Positions 1 to 7,900 of a stretch of 32,753 bases of DNA are shown here, piece after piece. The stretch is from Epulopiscium sp. Nele67-Bin005 (lineage in GTDB: Bacteria; Bacillota; Clostridia; Lachnospirales; Cellulosilyticaceae). The notes under the pieces were generated by a model that was given only the letters and a program-made list of their open reading frames with translations, was not told the DNA's origin and searched no databases. The first letter of the stretch is position 1. Each line of letters begins with the position of its first letter. The DNA lies in the NCBI GenBank assembly GCA_002007365.1, contig LNZR01000072.1:1-32753 (forward strand), given 5' to 3'. The translations under genes were made by a program, and so were the position numbers.

Positions 1-17
1 ACTAAAATATTTTTTTG

Positions 18-51
18 CCCTTGTTATTATGATAATAAGGGTTTATTTTTT
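18..51 (+). terminator. Rho-independent terminator of an upstream gene
   Basis: A 10-bp stem (18-27 with 32-41, one G-U pair, loop TATG) is followed by a T-rich tract at 42-51. It probably ends a gene lying before the window. Its T-run touches the -35 box of the next promoter. Confidence 0.7.
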
Positions 52-78
52 GCATTATTCCAGAAAAAGTTGTATAAT
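50..78 (+). promoter_or_regulatory. Sigma-A-type promoter of the M20 amidohydrolase
   Basis: TTGCAT at 50-55 and a perfect TATAAT at 73-78 are separated by 17 bp. They lie about 35 bp upstream of the chosen start codon and directly after the preceding terminator. Confidence 0.65.
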
Positions 79-112
79 TATAGTAGAAAGATTTTTTGGA
101 GGAGTGATAATA

Positions 113-1288
113 ATGGTTGATATAAACTTAATTGGTGATAAATATTTAGATGAAGTTGTAACTTTGAGGGAGCTGATACATATGTACCCCGAAGATGGAT
201 TTTTAGAATTTAAAACTTCTCAAATGGTGGCAGATGTACTTGAGGGATTAGGTTTGGAAGTAACTAAAAATGTTGCAAAAACAGGGGTTGTAGGTTTGCT
301 TAAAGGAAAATATGAGGGGAAAACTATTTTGCTTAGGGCAGATATGGACGCTTTAAAACTTGAGGAACTTGCTGATGTTCCTTATAAATCAAAGGTTAAA
401 GGTATGATGCACGCCTGCGCTCATGATGGTCATACAGCAGGATTATTAGGTGCGGCTATGATTTTGAGTGAATTAAAAGATGAATTACATGGAAATGTGA
501 AGTTGATTTTTCAACCAGCCGAGGAAGAAAAGGGCGGGGCATTGCCAATGATACAAGAAGGCGTACTTGATAACCCAAAGGTAGATATTGCAGTGGGTGC
601 GCATCTGTGGGGAAGTGAAAAAGCTGGTGAAATTCATGTAAAAGAGGGTGCTATGATGGCTTCTCCAACTATTTTTACGATTAAAGTTATTGGAAAAGGT
701 GGTCATTGTGCGATGCCTCATCAAACTATAGACCCTACTATAATTACAGCCCAGATTATAAATAATTTGCAATCTGTTGTGAGTAGAATGTCAAATCCAC
801 TTGAGCCAGTAGTTTTAAGTATTGGTCAAATTCATGCTGGACATTGTTTCAATGTTATCCCTAATGAAGTTTTTGTGGAGGGAAGCGTGAGAATTTTTGA
901 TGAAAATACAGCTAAGAGGGTTGAAGAGCAGATGGAGAGCATTATTAAAGGAATTACTGAAGCTTATGGAGCTGAGTATGAATTTAATTTTAGAGTAATT
1001 TATCCACCTGTAATTAATAATGGTGAAATTGTAAATTTGGTTAAAAGTTCAACTACAAAAATTTTAGGAGAAGAAAAGGTATTCAATTTACAAGAACCAA
1101 GTATGGGAGGCGAAGATTTTTCATACTTTGGGCATCATGTTCCTAGTGCGTTTTTCTTTTTGGGAATAGGAGAAAGTAAAGAAAATCCTACAATACATCA
1201 CAATCCATATTTCAACTGGGATAGCAAAATTACACTAAAGTTATCAAAATGTATGGCTCAAATTGCATATGATTATTTACAAAATTAA
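113..1288 (+). CDS. M20 family metallo-amidohydrolase (N-acyl amino acid / hippurate hydrolase type)
   Basis: A 391-residue cytosolic zinc hydrolase of the M20D subfamily, which removes acyl groups from N-acylated amino acids or similar amides. Visible motifs are LRADMDA (about residues 75-80), the metal-binding ACAHDGH (101-107; C102, H104), the catalytic glutamate pair in QPAEE (134-138), AHLWG near 163, GGEDFSYF near the C-terminus and a final metal-binding HHNPYF. Length matches the family. The ATG at 113 is chosen because GGAGG lies at 98-102; an in-frame start at 29 would lie upstream of the promoter. The gene appears monocistronic, with a promoter directly before it and a terminator after it. 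The family is clear; the natural substrate cannot be told from sequence. Confidence 0.92.
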   Translation: MVDINLIGDKYLDEVVTLRELIHMYPEDGFLEFKTSQMVADVLEGLGLEVTKNVAKTGVVGLLKGKYEGKTILLRADMDALKLEELADVPYKSKVKGMMHACAHDGHTAGLLGAAMILSELKDELHGNVKLIFQPAEEEKGGALPMIQEGVLDNPKVDIAVGAHLWGSEKAGEIHVKEGAMMASPTIFTIKVIGKGGHCAMPHQTIDPTIITAQIINNLQSVVSRMSNPLEPVVLSIGQIHAGHCFNVIPNEVFVEGSVRIFDENTAKRVEEQMESIIKGITEAYGAEYEFNFRVIYPPVINNGEIVNLVKSSTTKILGEEKVFNLQEPSMGGEDFSYFGHHVPSAFFFLGIGESKENPTIHHNPYFNWDSKITLKLSKCMAQIAYDYLQN

Positions 1289-1291
1289 AAA

Positions 1292-1328
1292 AAATCCCTA
1301 GTTACTATAATAAGTAATGTAGGGATTT
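1292..1328. terminator. Bidirectional terminator between convergent genes
   Basis: AAATCCCTA (1292-1300) pairs with TAGGGATTT (1320-1328). An inner TTACT/AGTAA stem (1302-1306 with 1313-1317) caps it. A-rich DNA on the left and T-rich DNA on the right let it serve both the amidohydrolase and the convergent DUF378 gene. Confidence 0.75.
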
Positions 1329-1333
1329 TGGTG

Positions 1334-1558
1334 TTATTGGTTATTAATAGTTGAATCAGAACCCATTCTTCCAAATAATGTAAATGAGTATAGTCCACCA
1401 ATACCGATAATTGCATATAAAACACGGCTAATCCATGATGCTTGACCACCAAAAATAGCTGCAATGATATCAAATTGGAAAAAACCAATTAGACCCCAGT
1501 TTACTGCACCAATAACAATTAATGCTAATGCAAAATAATCAAAACTTTTTGTACTCAT
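1334..1558 (-). CDS. DUF378 family small membrane protein
   Basis: A 74-residue protein on the minus strand with two hydrophobic segments: an N-terminal one containing ALIVIGAVNWGLIGFF and a C-terminal one containing LYAIIGIGGLYSF. The NWGLIG signature and spacing match DUF378, a family of short bacterial inner-membrane proteins of unknown function. The ATG at 1556-1558 is preferred because it follows an AGGTGG ribosome-binding site (1566-1571), giving the usual family start MSTKSFD. A 16-codon upstream extension has no such site. It is the only minus-strand gene in the bacterial part. It converges on the amidohydrolase and diverges from the YhcC-type gene. Confidence 0.85.
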   Translation of the reverse strand: MSTKSFDYFALALIVIGAVNWGLIGFFQFDIIAAIFGGQASWISRVLYAIIGIGGLYSFTLFGRMGSDSTINNQ

Positions 1559-1671
1559 AGACTTGCCACCTTTCTTAAAATAAAAGATAATAGTATTATT
1601 CCCCAACTTAAAAAAACTATCCCTAATTTTCGTGAAAAATTAACAAATTTATTATACAAAGGAGAATTGTT

Positions 1672-2619
1672 ATGCCATATAAAAGATATGCAACACATTT
1701 AAAAAATAAATATGGAGATAAAGTTTATAAAGTTCCAATTAATTTGGACGTAACTTGCCCAAATCGTGATGGAAATTGCTCTAGTGGGGGGTGTACTTTT
1801 TGTGGAGATATTGGTGTAGGATATGAGATGTTAGATGTAGCTCAAAATATTAAATCACAAATTGATAAAAATATAGAATTTATGAAAAAGAGATATAAGG
1901 CTAAGTATTTCATTCCGTATTTACAAAATTATTCTAATACTTATATGCCGATAGAAAAATTTTGTAATATTTTGGAGCAATTGGAACACCCTGATTTTGT
2001 GGGGATTAGTGTTTCTACTAGACCCGATTGTATCCACCCAGCTTATTTGGAGGCTTTGGAAGACTATAGACAAAAAACAAACTATGATATATGTATAGAG
2101 CTTGGTTTGCAAACTGTGAATTATCATTCTTTAGAAAAAATTAATAGAGGGCATGGATTAGCTGAATTTATTGATGCCGTTCTACAAATTAAACAATATA
2201 ACTTTGAAATTGGAGTACATTTAATTTTAAATTTGCCGTGGGATAATGAAGTTGATGTAATTGAAAATGCCAAAATGATGAGTGCTTTAAAAGTAAATTA
2301 TGTAAAACTCCATGCTTTATATATTTTAAAAGATACACCAATGGGTAAACAATTTGCCGATGGAAATTTGGACTTGATTACAGAAGAAGAATATAAAGAG
2401 AGAGTGATTTTATTTTTGAGATATTTGAATGAAGATATAATAATCCAAAGAATTATTGGACGTGTGCCAGAAGAATTTTCACTTTTTGCAAATTGGGGAA
2501 GTAGCTGGTGGAAAATTCATGATGATATTATCGCTAAAATGCAACAAGAAAACTGGGTACAGGGTGATAGCTGTAATTATTTGACTGGAAAAGCTGTTCG
2601 ACAGAAAAATTTTATTTAA
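1672..2619 (+). CDS. TIGR01212 (YhcC-type) radical SAM protein
   Basis: A 315-residue radical S-adenosylmethionine protein of the TIGR01212/YhcC family, whose reaction is not established. The [4Fe-4S] cluster cysteines are C29, C41 and C44 in the family signature TCPNRDG...GGCTFCG; C36 is an extra cysteine inside that loop. Later family features include NYSNTY near residue 85, VSTRPDC, the ELGLQT segment and the Trp-containing C-terminal WGSSWWKIH. Length is normal. The ATG is preceded by AAAGGAG with good spacing. It diverges from the DUF378 gene and is followed by its own terminator, so it is probably transcribed alone. Family assignment is firm; the function is unknown. Confidence 0.9.
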   Translation: MPYKRYATHLKNKYGDKVYKVPINLDVTCPNRDGNCSSGGCTFCGDIGVGYEMLDVAQNIKSQIDKNIEFMKKRYKAKYFIPYLQNYSNTYMPIEKFCNILEQLEHPDFVGISVSTRPDCIHPAYLEALEDYRQKTNYDICIELGLQTVNYHSLEKINRGHGLAEFIDAVLQIKQYNFEIGVHLILNLPWDNEVDVIENAKMMSALKVNYVKLHALYILKDTPMGKQFADGNLDLITEEEYKERVILFLRYLNEDIIIQRIIGRVPEEFSLFANWGSSWWKIHDDIIAKMQQENWVQGDSCNYLTGKAVRQKNFI

Positions 2620-2625
2620 TTTTAT

Positions 2626-2660
2626 AAACTGTAGACTAAAAGTTTGCGGTTTATTTTTTT
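2626..2660 (+). terminator. Rho-independent terminator after the YhcC-type gene
   Basis: A 12-bp stem (2626-2637 with 2641-2652, three or four G-U pairs, 3-nt loop) is followed by a T7 run at 2654-2660. It begins seven bases after the stop codon. Confidence 0.75.
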
Positions 2661-2768
2661 GTGTAATTGGCAAAATGTCCAAAAGAATGTTGGTAAATAA
2701 CTGATAGATAAGCATAAAGTAGTATATTTTTTTATATCATTATAAATAAAGGAAGGAGGACAAAGTTT

Positions 2769-3176
2769 ATGTTTGAAAAAATAATGAGAGAATACACATA
2801 TAATTACCATCGTAAAAGATATTTAAAAACTGTACGTAGAAATAGTACAGCACCTGTAAATAGGGACTATATAAAATATCGTAACAAAAAATTTGGACAG
2901 TCAAAGCCAGCAACACCAAAGTTTGTAGCTATTTCAGCAAGGGGGGGGAAGCATGAACATCATAATAAGCCACATTATTATACGCCACATAATGAATTAA
3001 CTAAAATTGCACTAGTGATAGGAATTATACTGCTGTTATTATTTATATTTACCACATTTTTTGGATATTTTGGAGGAGGAAGTGATGAACCTGAGGTAGA
3101 AAGTGCGTTGAATTATGGAGTTGAGTCTATAGTTGATGTGCAGTTAAGCGAAGGTATTTGGGAAAATAATATCTAA
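2769..3176 (+). CDS. Small basic single-pass membrane protein, unrecognised
   Basis: I do not recognise this 135-residue protein. Residues 1-58 are strongly basic (many Arg, Lys and Tyr). Residues 62-74 are His-rich (KHEHHNKPHYYTPH). Residues about 79-103 form one hydrophobic helix ending in FFGYFGGG. Residues 104-135 are acidic. By the positive-inside rule the basic part faces the cytoplasm and the acidic tail faces outward. GGAGG lies just before the ATG. A run of eight G's (2941-2948) encodes part of Arg-Gly-Gly at residues 58-60. Loss or gain of one G would stop translation before the membrane helix. Terminators or promoters on both sides suggest a single-gene unit. The layout vaguely recalls membrane-anchored proteins of conjugative elements, but no other element gene is present. 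Confidence 0.65.
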   Translation: MFEKIMREYTYNYHRKRYLKTVRRNSTAPVNRDYIKYRNKKFGQSKPATPKFVAISARGGKHEHHNKPHYYTPHNELTKIALVIGIILLLLFIFTTFFGYFGGGSDEPEVESALNYGVESIVDVQLSEGIWENNI

Positions 3177-3181
3177 TAAAG

Positions 3182-3211
3182 TTGTTTAGTTTGTATGAGG
3201 TGTGATATAAT
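3182..3211 (+). promoter_or_regulatory. Promoter of the uridine-kinase-like to Rnf gene cluster
   Basis: TTGTTT (3182-3187) and an extended -10 element, TGATATAAT (3203-3211), are separated by 18 bp. They lie 33 bp upstream of the first gene of the cluster. No other obvious promoter or terminator is seen before 12,652. Confidence 0.6.
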
Positions 3212-3244
3212 TAAAAAAATTTGTTTCTAAGAAAAGAGATATTT

Positions 3245-3844
3245 ATGAAAAGTTATGAATTAGCACAATTATTACAGGAAGTAGAGGAAGCTCAAAATGC
3301 TAGAAAGCCTCTAGTTATAGCGATAGATGGCCCTTGTGCATCAGGAAAAACAACGCTAGCTTTAAAATTAAAAAAACTTTATAATTTTGTGGTCATTCAT
3401 ATGGACCACTTTTTTTTAAGACCTGAACAAAGAACGTTGGAGAGAGAGTTAGAAGTGGGAGGCAATATTGATTATGAGCGCTTTAATAAGGAAGTAACTG
3501 CTTCAATTGAAGGGGGACACCCTATTATTTATAGACCATATAATTGTAAAACAGGGAATTTTGGAGATGAGATTAAAGTTGACAATTATAATTATTTAAT
3601 TATTGAGGGGTCATATAGTTTACATTCTGCAATAAAAGGCAATTATGATAAGAGGGTGTTTTTAACGGTCTCCCAAGAGTTGCAGAGGGAGCGTTTAAAA
3701 AAACGTTTTTCGAGTGGGCAACTTAATGAACTTGCGATGTTGGAGCAGTTTAAAACTAAATGGATACCGTTGGAAAATGCTTATTTTGAACATTTTAATA
3801 TTATGGAAAAATGTGATTTTATATTAAATACAAATTTGGAGTGA
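3245..3844 (+). CDS. Uridine kinase-like P-loop NTPase
   Basis: A 199-residue cytosolic protein of the uridine kinase/phosphoribulokinase-like P-loop fold. The Walker A motif GPCASGKT is at residues 29-36, followed by the family's HMDHFFLRP (about 52-60), the equivalent of the D-x-F/Y substrate loop. A later conserved block, YLIIEGSYSLH, corresponds to Walker B. It probably phosphorylates a nucleoside or small alcohol, but the substrate is not certain: true Udk proteins are slightly longer and carry other conserved loops. The ATG at 3245 follows an AAGAG-type site; a TTG start eight codons upstream is less likely. It is the first gene of a long same-strand cluster and ends five bases before the rsuA start. 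Confidence 0.8.
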   Translation: MKSYELAQLLQEVEEAQNARKPLVIAIDGPCASGKTTLALKLKKLYNFVVIHMDHFFLRPEQRTLERELEVGGNIDYERFNKEVTASIEGGHPIIYRPYNCKTGNFGDEIKVDNYNYLIIEGSYSLHSAIKGNYDKRVFLTVSQELQRERLKKRFSSGQLNELAMLEQFKTKWIPLENAYFEHFNIMEKCDFILNTNLE

Positions 3845-3849
3845 GATAT

Positions 3850-4578
3850 ATGAAAAAAGATACTTTAGAAAAAATGCGCCTTGATAAATTTTTATGCCAT
3901 GTAGGTATTGGAACTCGTACTGAAGTGCAAAAATTGATTAAGAAAAAAAGAGTGACTGTTGATGACGTAACTATTACGAATGCTGGATTGATAATTCGTC
4001 CTGAGGAGCAAGAAATTTGTTTGGATAACGAAGTTTTAACTTTTAAACAATATTATTATTTTGTATTAAATAAACCTCAGGGCGTAATTACAGCTACTGA
4101 AGATAGCAGGCATGAAACAGTACTGGATTTGTTAGATTTTGAAGACCAAAATAAAAAGGTTTCACCAGTGGGAAGACTTGATAAAGATACGGAAGGACTT
4201 TTAATATTGACAAATGACGGAAAAACTAGCCATCAATTATTGTCACCAAAAAAACACGTTCCTAAAGTTTATTATGCAAAAATTGAAGGAGAATTAATTA
4301 ATAATGCCTGTGAAAAGTTTGTTGAAGGAATAATTTTGGAAGACAATACACAATGTTTGCCTGCGAAATTAGAAATTTTGGGTTCAAGTGAGGTTAAAGT
4401 AACGCTTCAAGAAGGTAAATTTCATCAAGTGAAACGAATGATTAAGCAAGTTGGTGCAGAGGTAGTATATTTAAAGCGCATCAAAATGGGAAATTTGGAC
4501 TTGCCTTCAGATTTGGAGTTGGGTGAATATAGGGAGTTAACAGAACAAGAATTATTGCTTTTAAAAGGAGAAAACTAA
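3850..4578 (+). CDS. rsuA: 16S rRNA pseudouridine synthase, RsuA family
   Basis: A 242-residue RNA-modifying enzyme of the RsuA/RluB/E/F family that converts a specific uridine in rRNA to pseudouridine; RsuA acts on the 16S 516 region. Residues about 9-55 form an S4 RNA-binding domain (MRLDKFLCHVGIGTR). The catalytic domain follows, with LNKPQGVI (73-80) and the catalytic Asp111 in GRLDKDTEG. A conserved KFHQVKRM motif lies near the C-terminus. GGAG at 3838-3841 sits eight bases before the ATG at 3850; an internal ATG at residue 9 would also leave a complete S4 domain. Its stop codon abuts the start of the next gene. RsuA versus RluB/E/F specificity is judged only from length and the S4 domain. 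Confidence 0.88.
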   Translation: MKKDTLEKMRLDKFLCHVGIGTRTEVQKLIKKKRVTVDDVTITNAGLIIRPEEQEICLDNEVLTFKQYYYFVLNKPQGVITATEDSRHETVLDLLDFEDQNKKVSPVGRLDKDTEGLLILTNDGKTSHQLLSPKKHVPKVYYAKIEGELINNACEKFVEGIILEDNTQCLPAKLEILGSSEVKVTLQEGKFHQVKRMIKQVGAEVVYLKRIKMGNLDLPSDLELGEYRELTEQELLLLKGEN

Positions 4579-5334
4579 ATGATTGAAGTCAAATATGAAG
4601 AACATTTGGATAGCTTTTTTGTAAAAGGGATAATAGATTTGGGGTATATGGGGGTGTATGAAAACGAAGAATTTCAAACGTGCCAGCTAAATTTTGAACC
4701 ACAAATTGCTATAGATAATGATTTGAGTGATTTTAAAAATCAAATGGGTAGTTTGGAGAATGTTAAAGTAAATTTTAAGGAGAATAACTTTGAGCTTAAA
4801 GTAAATTCTAACGTATTAGATGGGCCTACAGTTGCAACTATTTTGGAGCAGTGGTTTAACCAACAACAAGCTATGTTTTGTAAGCATCGCAAGCAAATGA
4901 ACGACAATTTTTTGTGGCATATTTTTAATGCAATGTTTAATATTGTTCCTAAATATTGGGAGTATGAGTGTTTAGTTGTGGGGGTAAATTGGGAAGACTA
5001 TAATAAGGAGGAAGTTTTGTTTTATCCATTTGGTGAGGTTTGCGATGAATGGGAAGGGTATAATGAACAATTTAATCAGGTTGCAAATAATGGAACAGTT
5101 GAAAAACCTGATGTTGAGGGCTGGATAAGAAAAAATATGCCACATTTTAATTTAGATGTACTGCTAGATAATGTTAAACCTGTGATTATACATTTAGATT
5201 TTGCTAATGGTGGGTATTTAGCATTTGAATGCGAGGATAAATTAAGATATGATGATTATGATATAGTAAGTATAGGTGGGTATGCAGAAATAAATGCTGA
5301 TTTATCTTTTTTTGATTGGCATAATTTCCATTAA
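4579..5334 (+). CDS. Hypothetical soluble protein, unrecognised
   Basis: A 251-residue protein that I cannot place in a family. It is predicted to be soluble: no signal peptide or membrane segment is visible. It is acidic and rich in aromatics, with seven Trp in short contexts such as QWFN, KYWEYE, VNWEDY, DEWEGY and FDWHNF. The N-terminal third looks like beta-strand-rich repeats. The middle contains a helical stretch (residues about 88-125) with Met and Gln. The C-terminal third has alternating hydrophobic and acidic residues. The ATG directly follows the rsuA stop and has AAAAGGAG upstream, so translation is probably coupled. It lies between an rRNA modification gene and a HAD hydrolase in the long cluster. 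No function is proposed. Confidence 0.75.
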   Translation: MIEVKYEEHLDSFFVKGIIDLGYMGVYENEEFQTCQLNFEPQIAIDNDLSDFKNQMGSLENVKVNFKENNFELKVNSNVLDGPTVATILEQWFNQQQAMFCKHRKQMNDNFLWHIFNAMFNIVPKYWEYECLVVGVNWEDYNKEEVLFYPFGEVCDEWEGYNEQFNQVANNGTVEKPDVEGWIRKNMPHFNLDVLLDNVKPVIIHLDFANGGYLAFECEDKLRYDDYDIVSIGGYAEINADLSFFDWHNFH

Positions 5335-5348
5335 TAAGGAGATGTATA

Positions 5349-6011
5349 ATGATAGAAAAATACGATGCTGTAATTTTTGATATGGATGGAACTTTAATTA
5401 ATTCTATGTGGGTATGGCATGAAGTTGATGAAATATTTTTTGAAAAATATAAATTAAGTCGACCTCCTGAAATGAATGAAGAATTAGAAGGAAAAAGTTT
5501 TACAGAGAGTGCAATTTATTTTATTGAAAAATTTAATTTAAACCATACTCCAGAAGAAATTAAAGCTGAATGGAGAGCTATAGCCAAAGATTTTTTTGAA
5601 CATAAAATAACGTTAAAACCTCATGCTGTGGAATTTTTAGAGTTTTTAAAATCGCATCAAATTAAACTTGGAATTGCTACAAGTAATAGTCGTGAGCTTG
5701 CTGAAGTAGCTCTAAAAAGTTTAGATATAATGAAATATTTTGATAGTGTAAAAACTTCGTGTGAAGTTGAAAAAGGAAAGCCACACCCGTATATTTATGA
5801 GGCTGTAGCACGTGAGTTAGGGGTTTGTCCAAGCAAATGTTTGGCGTTTGAAGATGTTCCAAATGGAATTAGAGCTGGGCAAAGTGCGGGCATGGAAGTT
5901 TGGGGAATTTATGATGATTATCAAGATGACCAGATGAGAAAAGTAGCCAAAGAGCTTGCAACTAGATGGATTGAGGATTATTCAGAAGCGATAAAATTTT
6001 TGAAGGAGTAG
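5349..6011 (+). CDS. HAD-superfamily hydrolase (beta-phosphoglucomutase-like)
   Basis: A 220-residue cytosolic phosphatase or phosphomutase of HAD subfamily IA. Motif I is FDMDGT with nucleophile Asp11 and acid/base Asp13. A helical cap domain follows (about residues 18-85). Motif II is ATSNS, motif III is the Lys in GKPHPYIY and motif IV is FEDVPNGIRAG. The overall pattern resembles beta-phosphoglucomutase and the sugar-phosphate phosphatases, but the cap does not fix the substrate. AAGGAG precedes the ATG. The stop is followed two bases later by the start of ygiQ. Confidence 0.88.
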   Translation: MIEKYDAVIFDMDGTLINSMWVWHEVDEIFFEKYKLSRPPEMNEELEGKSFTESAIYFIEKFNLNHTPEEIKAEWRAIAKDFFEHKITLKPHAVEFLEFLKSHQIKLGIATSNSRELAEVALKSLDIMKYFDSVKTSCEVEKGKPHPYIYEAVARELGVCPSKCLAFEDVPNGIRAGQSAGMEVWGIYDDYQDDQMRKVAKELATRWIEDYSEAIKFLKE

Positions 6012-6013
6012 AT

Positions 6014-7891
6014 ATGTTTTTACCAATAGATAAAAAAGACTTAGAATTACGAGGGATAGAACAAGTAGATTTTGTATTAGTGAGTGGAGATGCATATATT
6101 GATCATTCGTCATTTGGTACAGCAATTATAGGAAGAATTTTGGAAAGGTTTGGTTATAGTGTAGCAATTTTAGCCCAACCCAGCTGGCAAGATTGTAAAG
6201 AATTTACTAAATTTGGAAAACCTAGACTAGGGTTTTTGATAACATCAGGTAGTATTGATAGTATGGTAAATCATTATACTGTAGCCAAAAAACATCGTCG
6301 TTCTGATGCTTATACTGAAGGTGGCAAATCGGGTAAACGCCCTGACCGTGCAGTGATTGTATATTCCCAACGTGCAAGGCAGGCTTATAAAGATGTGCCT
6401 ATAATTTTGGGTGGGATAGAAGCTAGTTTGAGGCGTTTTGGGCATTATGATTATTGGGATAATAAAGTTAGAAAGTCGATTTTATTAGATGCAAAAGCTG
6501 ATTTATTATTGTATGGAATGAGTGAAAAAGCGATTATAGAAGTAGCTGAAGCCCTTGAAAGTGGTATGGAAGTTGAACATATTACTTATATAAATGGGAC
6601 AGTTTTTAGGGCGAAAAATGTTTGTAACATTAAAGATGGGGTATATCCAGATGAAAATATGGACAACTATAAAACTATATACGATGGAATAGAGTTACCG
6701 AGCTTTGAGCAGATTGTACAAAATAAGAAAGATTATGCACGAAGTTTTGTAATCCAAAGTCAAAATACAGACCCATTTACTGCTAAACCGCTTATTGAAA
6801 GTTATGGAGAATTAGGATTTGTGGTGCAAAACCCACCAATGATGCCGCTTACAACTCAAGAACTTGATAATGTGCATGACTTACCATTTATGAATTTGGC
6901 GCACCCTATTTATAAGGAAGAAATCCCTGCGATTAAGGAAGTTCAATTTAGTATTTCGAGTAATAGAGGGTGTTTTGGAAGTTGTAGTTTTTGTGCGTTA
7001 ACATTTCATCAGGGAAGAATTGTTCAGGGGAGAAGCCAAAATTCCATGATAAAAGAGGCCGAGCAGATGATACAACACCCTAACTTTAAAGGGTATATTC
7101 ATGATGTTGGAGGGCCTACAGCTAATTTCAGTCATGAACCGTGTGATAAATCATTAACTCATGGGACTTGTAAAAATAAAAAATGCCTCTACCCTAAACC
7201 ATGTAATAATTTGAAGGTAAATCATGAACCATACATGAATACTTTGAGAAAGATAAGAAAATTAGATGGTGTTAAAAAAGTGTTTATACGTTCAGGAATT
7301 CGATATGATTATTTGCTTCAAGATAAAAATTCAAGAAAAATAGTTAAGGAAATTTGTGAGCATCATGTAAGTGGGCAACTTAGGGTAGCGCCTGAACATA
7401 TTTCTAATAATACATTAAAATATATGGGAAAACCTACCAAAGATGTGTATGAAAAATTTGTGCATCTTTTTTATGAAGAAACAAAAAAAATTGGCAAGGA
7501 GCAATATGTTGTTCCGTATTTGATGAGTTCCCACCCAGGGTGTACGCTTGATGATGCGATTGAACTTGCTGTATATTTAAAAGCTACAAATTATGTACCA
7601 GACCAAGTACAAGATTTTTACCCAACGCCTTCTACTTTGGCCACTTGTATGTATTATACAGAGCTTGACCCGCATACTTTGGAGAGGGTTTATGTTGCAA
7701 AAACCCCTGAAGATAAGGCAATGCAACGTGCATTATTACAATTTAACAGAAGGGAGAACTTTGAACTTGTATATAAAGCTTTAAAAAAAGCTAGACGAGA
7801 AGATTTATTAAAATCGAATACACTTATTAATACAGGCAAACCAAAGCCAGTTAATAATTATAAGTCGAATAAACGTAAGAAAGTTAGATAG
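6014..7891 (+). CDS. ygiQ: YgiQ family radical SAM protein
   Basis: A 625-residue radical SAM protein of the YgiQ family, whose reaction is unknown. The N-terminal region contains the family blocks DYWDNKVRKS and GGIEASLRRFGHYD. The radical SAM cysteines are C320, C324 and C327 in RGCFGSCSFCAL. A later Cys-rich loop (CDKSLTHGTCKNKKCLYPKPC) is also conserved in YgiQ and may bind metal. The C-terminal part holds QVQDFYPTPSTLAT, part of the DUF3362 segment. Length is typical. The start lies two bases after the HAD gene stop, with AAGGAG upstream. The gene directly precedes rnfC; I do not see why the two would be functionally connected. Confidence 0.93.
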   Translation: MFLPIDKKDLELRGIEQVDFVLVSGDAYIDHSSFGTAIIGRILERFGYSVAILAQPSWQDCKEFTKFGKPRLGFLITSGSIDSMVNHYTVAKKHRRSDAYTEGGKSGKRPDRAVIVYSQRARQAYKDVPIILGGIEASLRRFGHYDYWDNKVRKSILLDAKADLLLYGMSEKAIIEVAEALESGMEVEHITYINGTVFRAKNVCNIKDGVYPDENMDNYKTIYDGIELPSFEQIVQNKKDYARSFVIQSQNTDPFTAKPLIESYGELGFVVQNPPMMPLTTQELDNVHDLPFMNLAHPIYKEEIPAIKEVQFSISSNRGCFGSCSFCALTFHQGRIVQGRSQNSMIKEAEQMIQHPNFKGYIHDVGGPTANFSHEPCDKSLTHGTCKNKKCLYPKPCNNLKVNHEPYMNTLRKIRKLDGVKKVFIRSGIRYDYLLQDKNSRKIVKEICEHHVSGQLRVAPEHISNNTLKYMGKPTKDVYEKFVHLFYEETKKIGKEQYVVPYLMSSHPGCTLDDAIELAVYLKATNYVPDQVQDFYPTPSTLATCMYYTELDPHTLERVYVAKTPEDKAMQRALLQFNRRENFELVYKALKKARREDLLKSNTLINTGKPKPVNNYKSNKRKKVR

Positions 7892-7900
7892 GGGGATTAT

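Noticed and set aside
2769-3176. Remnant of a conjugative element lysozyme-like protein
   Set aside because: Only the general layout (basic N-terminus, membrane helix) is similar; no catalytic domain and no neighbouring element genes.
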